This document shows, piece after piece, positions 35,881-47,579 of a stretch of DNA of 64,000 bases (the first letter of the stretch is position 1; each line of letters begins with the position of its first letter). Source of the stretch: Gymnogyps californianus (lineage: Eukaryota > Chordata > Aves > Accipitriformes > Cathartidae); NCBI RefSeq assembly GCF_018139145.2, contig NC_059471.1:45438226-45502225 (forward strand), in the 5' to 3' direction. Below the pieces are notes generated by a model, which saw only the letters and a program-made list of their open reading frames with translations, was not told the origin of the DNA and did not search any database. Made by a program: the position numbers and the translations under genes.

Positions 35881-38800
35881 AGAATTGATTTTGACATTAT
35901 ACCAGCTAGTTATAAGAGCATAACTGACCTTGAAACCCTAGATTTGGTATGACCTATGTTGTTTTGATCAGCTTCAGATACTAACATCCTTTTAGTCAGT
36001 CCAACATGTAAATGAGAGCAGAAGCAGGATCTTAGTGTCTACGGTAAAGATAGGTACAGTAAATATAAGAAAAAGTAAATTATCCTTAATCCTCAAAACT
36101 GGACAGTGACTCGTTCTGAAGTTTTTTTCTTTATGGAAGTTGAGCAAGTTGATTATTCATTCATTACTTTCCTTTCTTCTTAGAGATATGTGTATTAGAT
36201 AGGAGCACATCATAAATACTGTGTGTAAACCAATCTGTGCTTTGGATTAACAGTATCCGGCACATTTAATTCTCTTGCGTCCTTGGCAATGATGCTATGT
36301 TAGACCCCAGTCTTTGCCACAAGTTGGAGCTCTGTGCCACATCACACATATATGAGCACAATATTTCCCAACAAAAATACAGACATTCTCAATCTATAAA
36401 GTGAACTTCAGTTAGAATATATCCACAGTTTACTCATTTATTAACTGATAGATTTGGTGTCTTAATCAAAAAACTAGATAGGGGGAATCATTATAGCTTA
36501 AAAGGACTGGTGTTTTTTCCTCATTACAACTAAAAAATGCAGAAAGCACAAAAAGTCGAAGTTTATAGGTGTTTCCACTCTTTTAAATTAGGAAACATTT
36601 TAAATTCAAGAAAAAATGTAAAACAGAAATTAAAAATCTGAAGTCTTTAAAGTAGAGCAACTAAAATAAATGTTCCACAGCACCTTTTTTAAACTTTAGA
36701 AGCAGCATGGCTTGTATTTTGGGAAAGTTGGGTCATTTTTAATGATAACAGAACCAGCTTAAAAGTTTGAGCAACACAGTACGTTTCTTAAACTGTGTTT
36801 TTACCGACTATAAAGAAACACAAAGCAGTATTTTAGCCTATGTTCTTTCTAGAAAGTAGTAGGCTTACTTTCCAAAGATTGTCTTTTTCCTGAAAGAGGA
36901 AGAAATCTATTCCCACCTCCTAAACGTGGATGCTTATTCTAGTCTGCATTTTGATGAATTAGAAAATGTACATTGTTCAGCCTGGCAATGTTTTAACATA
37001 TCAGTCAGTACTGCTCCTCTTTTTCTTTTCATTTTGAGTCCAGTGAACAATTGTGATGAAAGTCAAAATACATTCCGCTGTTGTAAAGGGTATAATGCTT
37101 ATCTCAGGATTAAGAAAAAATGAGAAAGATCTTTTTCTTACATAGCAGAACATCTTAGTCCAAGTCTAAGACAGGAGGAACATATTACAGCTAAGGAATC
37201 TCTGTATACAATTATTAGGAAAATTCACATCATTAGATTCTGGATAGATATGGATTTCTATTTTAAATAAAGTGTTCTAGATTTTGAAATTGAATGGATC
37301 AAGAAGATCCCTCCTGTTCCCTAAAAGATTACATCATGTTATCAATGTGGTTTCAGTTTTATGCAATGCAATTATCTTCTACGTTTCACCCAGTTGTCAC
37401 AGCTGCACTGTAAAATTGTGCCATGTGAAAAGCCATATTCAACTTTTCTGAAGTTACACACTCTCAAAGAATTTTTGGTGGTCTGGAGAAACCTGCTTCT
37501 CATAGAATAAGAATTTTTGCAGTATGAGGGACAGATTCTCTGTGCTTGGTATGTGTATGGTAAACATCCACTGTCTAGACCTGCATGTACAAAAATAAAT
37601 AATGGCCCCAGAAAATCCTCTTTTTTGTAAAAGACATTAAAAGTGGCTAATATGTTTAGAAGCCATGGCTCATGCTTGGAAATATATGTAAGCAGTCCCT
37701 GAGCTGCTGGAGGTTGGTGTTTCTGCAGCATGTTTCTTCTGGTTTGCAGTGACTTGCAGTCTCTCCAGTCTGTTTTAGCAACCCCCACTGCTAACTTCTC
37801 CCTCTATATATCTTTTCATGGAACATATGGTAGGTGGCATTACTCAGCTAACAGATGTGCCTTTATGATGCCTACAATTTGTACTGTGCATGCAGGGACT
37901 TGTAGTATATAAACAGAGGTTGGTAACACTTGATAAGGTCATTATACTGGCTATTTTTGTTATATGTGTCAGCAAACTCCAGGACTAAGAGAACCCAGAG
38001 CAATATATCTGACAAGACTACATTTTTATACGTTGCTTATTGTAGATGGGCTGTTAAGATTATTTGATTTATTAGCTTTTTATGGGCCCTCTGCTATGCT
38101 AGTATGATGGGTACCTTGGCAGTCCCTTTCGTTAATATCCCATAATAGAGTATTTATGATACCACCATTGACTTGTGGAGACATATTTTACATCTCTGCA
38201 TAGGAAGTTAAAAAGCTGGATAGACATGAATTTAGTGTCAGGGAGTAATAAAAAGGGCTGGTTAGAGTTACAACAGGATGACTGTTAACTATGCTAGTAA
38301 GAATGAGAGTCCACTTTAAAACTCAAGAAAAACGCAAGGTTATTGGTCTTCCTTTGCAACCAAATACAGTAAATGTTGTGTCAATGAAGAACATTGAAAA
38401 TGGACAAGCAGACACTGCAAGCCATGCTGGATAATGCAGCCCTCTTAAGGTATTGTTTTATGGTCTTCTGAACTGTGGGTTTGATGGGGCGCTCTCTGAC
38501 ACAGCTTGATTAGGTCCAGCAGACTTAGCCCTCTTTCCTGCAAAATGACAGTGAAAGCAAATGAGGCCAGTCATTTGTGATGTCTGAAAAATCCCCTTTC
38601 TGTGCTTTTAAATACAAAGGCACGTAACACGCACTAGCTGAAACCTGTGTTCTTTCTGGGTGTGCCGAGATGAGCTATTTTAATCTATTACTGGGAGAAT
38701 AATACGGAAGTTCTTTAACAAGGATGAAAATGCTACTAGGCAACATTGAGTCAGATTTTGCTCTGCTTTACATCTGAAATCATTGGAGTGGGTGCAGAAT

Positions 38801-40776
38801 AAGCTATGGTACAATGGCTGTTGTCTTCATATATTCTAATAATTGCTTAATAATTGCTGCCCGAGTTGTGATTCAGTACATCAACCTGTATCCATGTTTG
38901 CTGTTTTTGGTTTTTTCCTCCCAAATACACCAAAGTGTACTAAGAAAGCAGTAAACATAGTCTGAGATACCCCACCATACTGTTTGTACTTGTAAAGCTG
39001 AACACATGAATAGGTATTTGCAGACCTTGGTCCTTTCAGCACAAAGAGGTGGAAAATGCAAACAAATCAAACTGTATTTGCCAGTTATTCTGCACAGATG
39101 TTAACTAATAAACAATTGGTCCTTCACCCATTCCGAGGACTCCCTTGCCAGTTTTTTTTTACTTTTGTGCAATGACTTACTGCTTCAGTGATCAAGGCAA
39201 AAAACCTAAATCAGATTACAGACATTCACCCAAGACGACAGGCAACTGGGAACTGGGCCAGAAGACCCTTCGTATCCTCAAGGCAAACCTACAATGACCA
39301 AATGAGCACCGTTTGGCCTTGAGAGAAGGGATGAGCAGCACAGTGTGCTGATCCTTCACCTCCTTGTCGCACCAATGTGCTAAATCAAACTCTGGAGGTG
39401 TATCTTTCCCTAGTTGATAAAGTGAGCCTAGAAAACTAGACGCCTTTTAGATTGCTAATATTGTGAATCTCATCAGCTGTATGTATAATACGTACAGAAT
39501 TTTCAGCCTTTATTCTGCATAGTGCAATTTGACTCCTTTAGGAAAAGTATGGTTAGATCTAGCCAAAGCCATCACTAGCAATTAAATTTCTCTATGCCAG
39601 AACTGACCACAGACAGGTTTAGATTTCTCAGGAGAATGGGAAAAAATCAGTGTAGAAGACATTAGAAGTCTTCTTCAGATTACAAAGTAGTTTGGTGGTG
39701 ATGGCAGGGTGGTATCCAGAGGTGACTTGACAAAAGAAAAGGAGTGAGAAAGTTCCAGCAATGGGAGTAGTGGGGCAGGAGAAGAATGGCAAAGCTCAGT
39801 GAAGGCTTCATGACTTTGTTCCTCTCCTACAGCCCATCACCTGCCATTCCCTCCTTTCCCCACATTCATGTGGGTACCAGGACTTCCAGCCCTTTTCCTT
39901 TCTCCATGGATAGTTATCTCCAAACACTCCCTTTAGAGAAGTATTTGCCTCTCCTTTAGTGCTCCAGTGTATCCTCCTTGCCTACCAGGCTGCTGAGAAA
40001 AGAAAGGAGAAGAGCCTGGTGCAGATACTAAGCCTAGAGCCAGGGCTGAGTAAGGAAATGGATGGAGTGGCAAAAGAGTCCCCTGTAGTGCTAGACTTTC
40101 TGTTCCCACTAGACTGGACTAACAACCCACCTCTGCAGTGGTAGGTGGGTACACATGGTACCCATCTAGGGATGGGCGCACATCCCAGCCTCTCTTTGTG
40201 TGGTAACAGCATGAAGAGAAGCAACGGAAAGAGAAGGAGAGCACTTGATACCTGTCTTTCCACCCACTCTGCAGCTGCCCATTTTGTCTATTCCTAGGGT
40301 TGGCCAGGGCTCTGACCCGTCCAAAACAAATCAGGCTTACAAATAAGCAACAATCGGTCGGCTGGAGATTTGACATCTTTACAATCACCTATGAATATAC
40401 TGGGTTCAGGTGGGAGGAATGCTTTTGCTATTACTTGAGATCATCAGAAAGGCTGCTGTATTTTTCAAGGCAATTTTCATGAAAATCATATTGTGGTTTC
40501 TAGTTAAGTACACACTGATTTACTAGCTGAAGGCTGTGAACAGTCTCTATTAATTGATCTATACAATTAAACCAAAAGGATTTTTATTCCTTCTGATACT
40601 ATAGCACTCGGCTTATAGGTGAGACTACAAAGAACCTATATGCTGAGTTTTAAACCTTTCTAGATTAGTGGGCTAAGATCATGCACACAGTCAATTTTAA
40701 ACTATCATTTGCCCTCTTCCCTTTTGCCTATAGGAACTGACCCTCCTGATACTCAATTTTCATTTAAAAAATATTT
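35881..40776. other. Unique A+T-rich DNA
   Basis: No gene was recognised. The minus-strand frame at 37372-37788 (138 codons) opens at GTG and has no known motif. A short string at about 38750-38808 (cagattttgctctgctttac) weakly recalls an old sauropsid repeat. Confidence 0.5.
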
Positions 40777-40865
40777 GGGCACCTCTTTGGGCAATCTGTG
40801 CCAGTGCTTAGTTAGTCTCACACTGAAAAAGAGTTTCCTGGTGTTCAGATGGAACCTCCTGTGTT

Positions 40866-41093
40866 TCAGCTTGTGCCTCTGGTCCTGTCACTGGACACCA
40901 CTGAAAAGAGCCTGACTTCATCCTCTTTGCACCTTCCTTTCAGGTATTTATATGCATTGATGAGATCCTCCCTGACCCTTCTCTTCTCCAGGCTGAACAG
41001 TCTCAAGTCTCTCAGCCTTTCCTCATAGAAGAGATGCTCCAGTCTCTTAATCATCCATATGGCCCTTTGTTGGAGTCTCTCCAGTATGTCCAT
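40866..41093 (-). pseudogene. CR1 ORF2 C-terminal fragment
   Basis: An uninterrupted 75-codon piece spanning [20 protein letters not shown] and the [20 protein letters not shown] block that ends CR1 polymerase ORFs. The same block is found at 8739-8948. Part of the defective copy at 40777-41830. Confidence 0.88.
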
Positions 41094-41344
41094 GTCTCTC
41101 TTGTACTGAAGAGCACCGGTGTGGCCTCACCAGTGCTGAGTAGAGGGGAAGGATCACCTCCCTCGACCTGCTGGCAATACTTTGCCTAATGCAGCCCAGG
41201 ATACCATTAGCTTTCTTTGCAGCGAGGGCGCAGGTGCTGGCTCATGTTCAGCTTGCTGTCCACCAGGACCCCCAGGTCCTTTTCTGCAAAGCTGCTTTCC
41301 AGCTGGTCAGCTCCTGGCATATACCGGTGCATAGGGTTATTTCT

Positions 41345-41617
41345 CTATGTATAGTTCAGGTGCAGGACTTTGCACTTCCCCTTGTTGAACTTCATGAGGT
41401 TCCTGTCAGCCCCTTTCTCTAGCCTGTCAAGGTCTCGCTGAATGGCAGCACAACTCTCTGGCGTATCAGCCACTCCTCCCAGTTTGGTGTCATCGTCAAA
41501 CTTGCTGAGGGTAGACTCTGCCCTATCATCCAGGTTGATGGATGTTGAACAGGATTGGATGCGGTATTGACCCCTGAGGTACACCACTAGTTTGTGGCCT
41601 CCAACTAGACTTTGCAC
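41345..41617 (-). pseudogene. CR1 reverse-transcriptase fragment with FDDD motif
   Basis: Ninety codons covering the catalytic loop and the following DRLEKGADRNLMKFNKGKCK block. The motif reads FDDD in place of FADD. The N-terminal portion (about the first 25 residues) is out of register with the normal ORF, so a frameshift lies just upstream. Confidence 0.85.
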
Positions 41618-41830
41618 TGCTGGTCACCACCCTCTGGGCCCCGGAGGTTCAGCCAGTTTTCAAACCACCTCATCCAGCCCATACTTTATGAGCTTCTTTA
41701 TGAGGATCTTATGGGAGACAGTGTCAAAAGTCTTAATGAAGTCTAATTAGACAATATCCACTGCTCTTTCCTCATCTACAAAGCCAATTATTTCATCACA
41801 GAAGGTTATGAGGTTGATCAAGCATGTTTG

Positions 41831-43059
41831 TGGTTGAAGGTTGGTCTTCTTTCAGATAAAGTCTAGAAAAATCAGTTTCTTTTTTCTATAATGCAGTTGG
41901 TACAGCAATAAATCATTCTTTTGAAAGTATTTCTCCATTATTGTTCTATAAATCAAGATGATTGAGATATCCAGTTGTAGATATTTTTATTTCATAGCCC
42001 GTATCTTACAAACTTTTGGTAAAAGACTTTACATCTTTGAAAGTATGCTTCCAAGATTTCCTTGTTCTTTATGTAGCATATGGCTTTTTAACTGTAGTCC
42101 TTTTCTGTTGTCCATTATATATCAAGAGATTTTTCTTTCCGCTGGGACTTACGATGAAAATGGGCGTTACATTCCCCTTACCACCAGCTTTGTGTAATCT
42201 GTTGTCCCTTTTCTTAGCTTAGCTGCAAAGTAAACAGAGACATATGCCTATTAAAACCCAGGTTTGGCAAGCAATATAATAATAATATATTGGTCTATAA
42301 TTTTTTTCATGAGTTTTCATTTAATTAATATCTATTCAGTCATATGTTGGAGATACGAGTAAACCTTAGGTTTTGAATGGAAAACCACCTTGTATGACAA
42401 GAAACAAACATAAATAATTTAAGATGTCTATTGTAATAAGGTATCAAAACTGAAGAAATAAACAAGCTGACACCTGTAAGAACAAAACCCGTTAATGCTA
42501 ACAATAGAAGGAATTTTGCATCATTTAGGTAGACTAGAATTGAGCAATCACCATAAAAAAGATAACTTCTAAGGAAAGAATCTAATAGCAGATAAAGTGT
42601 TGATAAAAGGATTGTAAACAAAGTACAGAATATATTAACATATGATAAAATATTCAAGTTTGGCACTTCAGTGCAGGACAGATTTTTTTCTCAGTCTTGT
42701 TTCTCAGATAGCATCAAATGCCAAAGTCTAATTGAACCTGCAAAGCCAGCTTAAAAAAAATACACTCAGAATTCATTACATGTACAACTTACGTTGTTGG
42801 AGTTAGCTTGGTTTCTAGAGAAACAAGGGATATACGATCTTGTGTTTGTCAGTAGACTCTACTAACGTTGAACCAACTATCCAGTCTCAACCAAATTTGA
42901 CAAACATCAGATACATACTCTGGTTTAGTGTTTTGTCATAGCCAGCTCCAGTGAGAGTTCTCACCACCAAGTTATAGCACCTCTCTCTTTCCTTCTAGCT
43001 CTCCTTCTCATCCCAGGAAACTTCCAGTCCAGTGTACAGTGACCCAGCTTAAGGAATAG
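41831..43059. other. Unique A+T-rich DNA
   Basis: No repeat or gene was recognised. The hydrophobic minus-strand frame at 42340-42666 is best explained by A+T-rich codons and has no homologue I know. Confidence 0.5.
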
Positions 43060-43269
43060 GAGAGATATCGTTGAGGGCAGTTGGTCACTGGAACAGGCTC
43101 CTCAGGGAAGTGGTCATGGCATCAAGCCTGTCTGAGTTCAGGGAGTGTCTGGACAACACTCTTAGTCATGTGGTTTAGTGTTAGGTAGTCCTGCGAGGAG
43201 CAGGGAGTTGGACTCAATGATCCTTATGGGTCACTTCCAACTTGAGATATTCTATGATTCTATGATTCT
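43060..43269 (+). mobile_element. CR1 LINE 3' end, ATTCTATG-tail subfamily
   Basis: It reads tcactggaacaggctcctcag, then gtggtcatggcatcaagcctg, then agttggactcaatgatcctta, and finishes ttctatgattctatgattct. This is the 3' end of a CR1 subfamily whose last 200 bp differ from those at 2553, 8614 and 61838 (tails with ATTCTGTGA and a different preceding sequence). Strongly 5'-truncated, noncoding. Confidence 0.9.
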
Positions 43270-44989
43270 CTGACAAATATCCTTCAGCCTTGTAGTGATG
43301 CTGCTTCCTAGAGATAAGTTTGGATGCCTTTGAACTGAGGAGTCTCCCACATTCAGGGTGAAGGCTCTGCATCAAGGTACTATATAAAAGACAAGTGGCT
43401 GTGTGTCCTTCTTCTAATTCCTTTTTACAGGGAAAAAGCACCTCCAACTGCACTATGTCAAGGCATGAAGCCTCTCTGATTGGTAGAACATTTGAACTCA
43501 TATCTGAGCATGTCACTTTGGAAATATTACTACCTCTTTCTCTGGCTCCTTTGCAGGTTAGGTGGAAGAGAGAGTTCAGCTTTCCAGGCCTGTTGGCATG
43601 AGAAACTTTTGGGCCAGGCAGGGAAGCGTCCAGGACTCAATGACTGCTAAACTAGTTGCTTTTGATATCATACGTCTAAATTTATGTGCCTTTGTGCATC
43701 TGCAGTGTGTTCTTTTATAGACATGCAACCTAGTGGACTAGAATAGTTGCCTTTTTTAATAGTATCTAAAACAATTTCCTAAATAACAGCCACCTACCAG
43801 GTTCTCAAAAGCTTGTTCACTCCAGTAACTATTACGCAGTATAAACACAGATTCTGAGTAAGTTAAAGGGGCCTGAAATCCATGTGAATGATAATGTGTT
43901 GGCTCTGGACAAGGACCTGCAACTTTCATGTTCTTCTTCACATAAAAGACATTCACTCCTTTAGAGAAATGATTTTTATGAGTGAGTAATTGGTTTTACA
44001 TAACTTCTTAGTGATACGAAGTGATTAAACTGGATCACGCTTCAAACAACATTTCTAAAGGAGTATTTTTCAGAATAGTCTGGTCTTCCAGCTTATTTTC
44101 AGCTTGCCATTGAAATACTGCCATTTTTCCATTTGCTGTGCCAAATTATCAGTGAGTGTCCCATGTGCCTAGTTATACAATGCTCCCAATGGTGAGAGTA
44201 ATAGGACTCTGAATCAGCTAAGCACTCGGGTTTCAAAGCAAAAGTAAAAGTATCCCTGTAAGGTGTACTTTTGTCAGGCATCTCATCATCACATGTCCCA
44301 GGCGAGGGATTCTGGTCTCAAGAGAATAGCTGAAACAGAGAGTTTCATTTAACTTGCAAGGCAAACACAATGATCAGGTTCAGACATCATTATTACCACA
44401 CCACAGTAGAATATGAACAAAACAGTGAATGGAGAGACTTGGCATTGCACTGAATCAGAGACAAGAGTTTTTTAAATGGTTCTGTTTCTTAATTCAGGGC
44501 TTGGTTGTTAAGCAAGTTAATAAAATACCTAATCATTAATTATAGCATTTTATAGCATTTTATATCTGTCTCATGCAGAAATTAACTAAAATTAAGTAAT
44601 TTAGGAAATATTCCAACCTTACCAACTATAACACGTCAAGTTTTATTTAAAGGTGTAGGGAGAAGCTGTAGCTTGAAAATAATGCTAAACACTAACACAG
44701 CATAAAATATTAAGGCTGTATATTTTAAAGCTTATACACTAATACAGTACATTATAAAGATGAATTTTAAGCCAGTGGGAGTCACTGCATTTCTCCTTTA
44801 TTCCTTGTGGTATACTAAATATTGAGTTTGCAACAGATGTAAGGATAACACAGTATTCTAAGGCTTTCTATGTTTATATAGAGGACAAGAAATAAAAACT
44901 GGCTATCATCTAGTACGCTTAAAACATGCATCTATAGTTACCGTAGTGTGAAGTCACAGTGAATAGAGGAAGATACTTTCCTAATGCTA

Positions 44990-45110
44990 TACTTATCAGA
45001 GCTGAATTTATAGTAATCATTAGTAGTGATCTCTACTACTCAGAGCACTTTACAAATTATGTACCAGCATCTTCCCCATTTAACAGATGAGGCTATTGCA
45101 GTCCCTAATA
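44990..45110 (+). repeat. Possible MIR/L2-type ancient repeat fragment
   Basis: The string cagagcactttacaaattatg followed by ccccatttaacagatgaggc matches the conserved core of ancient amniote MIR/L2-type repeats. The remainder is too decayed to follow. Confidence 0.5.
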
Positions 45111-47530
45111 AGAAAATGTTCTAAATATTGTAAAAAACCCTATGGTTTAATCTCAAATGTTGCTTAACTACATAATGAAGGGTTATGGTATTTGATTGGA
45201 ATCATATAGTTTGGATTAATGATGTGATCCAAAACATAAACATTGATAGTAAAATTGAATGCATACATATTAATATGTAACTACTGCATAGTGATCATTT
45301 TCTTTGTAAAAATTTGTATTCAAAGATCAACCAGTGATGAGACACCAGCCCTGGGAATACAATACAAGTTTTCTGAACACCAGTGCTATGCACAAAGATT
45401 ATGCTGCACTGGCTTTAAATTGCAAACAGACCTTTCCCTGTGGAAGTCTTCCTTTACACATAACTGCTTCAGAGGAAGAGAACTACTGTGCCTATCAGAT
45501 TAATAATATACGTATTTTAAAAAAAAATATTTTCCCCAAGAAATATTAAAATTATATTAGACTGGGAAAGTTCCAGAATATCTCTGATCATTAGTTTTAT
45601 GCATATAACATCTTGTTTCAGCCTATAGAATTATGCAATTAATATAGATCTTTTATGTACAGCAATTTTGTAATAAAATCCCTTTTCTCAATGCTGCTGG
45701 TTGGAGAGATTCTATTGTCAATTTCTGAGAAAGATGAAAAAACAACCACAGCACAGGGGAGAAAAGCAATAAATGGAACTTTCTTCCAGGCATTCTGGCC
45801 ATTAATGATTGAAAACCCTTACAATGATCTGAGCCAGATTACTAGAACAGATTTTGAAAAATAACCTGTTGTGTTACTTCCCTGCTAACCATCTCTGCAC
45901 CCTTGGTGAACGGCTGACAGTGTCTGGCACCTATGCTGTTCAGACATTGCAATGAAGTGTACGTTTCTCACAGCCCTGAGTCCATGGAAATGTAGAAGTC
46001 CCATGCTATCTTGTCTCTGTGAAGAAAATATTTGTATCTGTCTTGGGAAAGAAAGACAGCTTGATTTGAAGTACTGCTCAACAGATCCCAGAACTTGATT
46101 GAAATCATATAGATTTGTATTACAGTGATTTTTAAAAACAGTAGAAGCATGGCTACAGTGTAATTACAGCCAAGTCTGCCTGTATTCTGATGTTGAAAAC
46201 TTGGTAAAGCAATTTTCACCTAAGAATAGTCTGAATGTAGCTTTGTGATACTTTGGATACTTCCAGAGTGATCTCCTATATTTTGCGAGACAGGCTTTTT
46301 ACAGTATTCCCAAACTCTCTTGTGCACTGCGGCTTTCCCTATCTTCTCTAGAGTGATGCTGAGTATCCTTTTCATTTGCCCTCTGTTTTGGGTCAGGGAG
46401 ACTTTTCACCAGTTCTCACTGAATTATGAAAGTATGCACCCTTTTCCCTTGTATTCTGCAAGGGTAGAAAAGTAATACAATTGTGATTCCCCCTCCTCAG
46501 CCTCTTTTTTTCCCCAGGCTTGTACATAGACTCTCTCTCCTTTCTTCTGGCACCCAGGCCTTAATTAGCTAATTTAACTACACATGTTTAACATTTTAGT
46601 AACCCCGTCATTTTACGTTCCTTCTCTATTCCATGGAGCAACAGAGATCTTTAGAAGATGGTCAAGATCGTAGCTGAACTTTCTATCCTAGCAATACAAA
46701 ACTTTACTAAGACTCTATTCATAAGCTAAATGGTCTCTTTTCCCTGACTTTTAGGCTGGGTAACACCAGTCCTCATTTTTGTTAAAGAGATTTAACAGTA
46801 CACTTTGTGTAACATATGTGACTCAATTTTTTTCCTCAAAACATTGCATATGTGGTTTGGTGGGTGGAATTGGAACACCACACGTTTCTGCAATCTGTCC
46901 ATCTCTGACAGCTTCATTTCTTTATTCAGTGGCTGCTCTGGTGCTGATAGAGGTGTCAGAAGAAATTGCCCATCATACGTGTGGGTTTGTCACTCGTATG
47001 AATCAGTTTTATCACAGCTCCAGATCACCCCCAGAGACAGTACTAACAACTGCTTCATTTTTAATTGCAAAGTCACTCTTTGTGTTTCTCAATATGGACA
47101 GCTGTGTAGCCATTCATAGAATCACCTTGTTCAAAACTTAGAATACAAATATTAAAATTTATCCATCTTTTCTCTGAATTTAGCTGTGAAGTTTTCAAAA
47201 GGGCCTCAGTAGCATTCATCTCGATTACTGTTCATCTGTTTCTAAGATATCATGTCTATCCCAGAGACAGTCCATGTTTTAGCACATCTTGTCACAAAGC
47301 ACATTCTCTCACCCAAAGTGCCTGAAATAAAATAAAGGCTAAGAGATTTAAAGCGAATTGTGGCTTAGTTCAAAGCCAGGGTTAGAGAGAGATTTTTTTT
47401 TTTTAATTGAATCTTAATTGCATGTCAAATAGAAACAAATTCTAGGTATTTCCTTGGGAATACAAGGCAGTCCGAGAAACTGAACTCAAGCTCTGAAGTA
47501 AACGTAAAGACTTATCAAGGTATCTTAATG

Positions 47531-47579
47531 TTTTTGTGGGTTTTTTTGTTGTGTTTTTGTTTTTGTTTTTGTTTTTTTT
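47531..47579. repeat. (GTTTTT)n simple repeat
   Basis: Imperfect tandem GTTTTT units with T runs. Likely length-variable. Confidence 0.85.

Larger units (their letters stand above)
40777..41830 (-). mobile_element. CR1 LINE fragment lacking both ends
   Basis: Minus-strand CR1 ORF2 sequence. A segment at 41617-41345 includes STLSKFDDDTKLGGVADT and IQRDLDRLEKGADRNL, and one at 41093-40866 includes [20 protein letters not shown] and [20 protein letters not shown]. The catalytic FADDT is FDDDT here, so the first motif residue pair is altered. The 5' part is missing, which is usual. The conserved CR1 3' tail is also missing beyond 40777, which is unusual because target-primed insertion starts at that end. 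A later deletion is likely. Its sequence is better preserved than the 8.6-kb copy. Confidence 0.92.

Noticed and set aside
37372..37788. A 138-codon minus-strand frame
   Set aside because: It opens at GTG, shows no recognisable domain, and is surrounded by unremarkable noncoding DNA.
38750..38808. String recalling another old sauropsid fold-back repeat (cagattttgctctgctttac)
   Set aside because: Only one arm is convincing and the other is too diverged.
42340..42666. A hydrophobic 108-codon minus-strand frame resembling a membrane protein
   Set aside because: A+T-rich DNA naturally encodes Leu/Ile/Phe/Tyr-rich text. There is no known motif, no promoter and no homologue I recognise.
46779..47141. 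Two overlapping plus-strand frames of 120 and 104 codons
   Set aside because: They occupy the same bases in different frames, neither has recognisable motifs, and the region lacks splice or promoter context.
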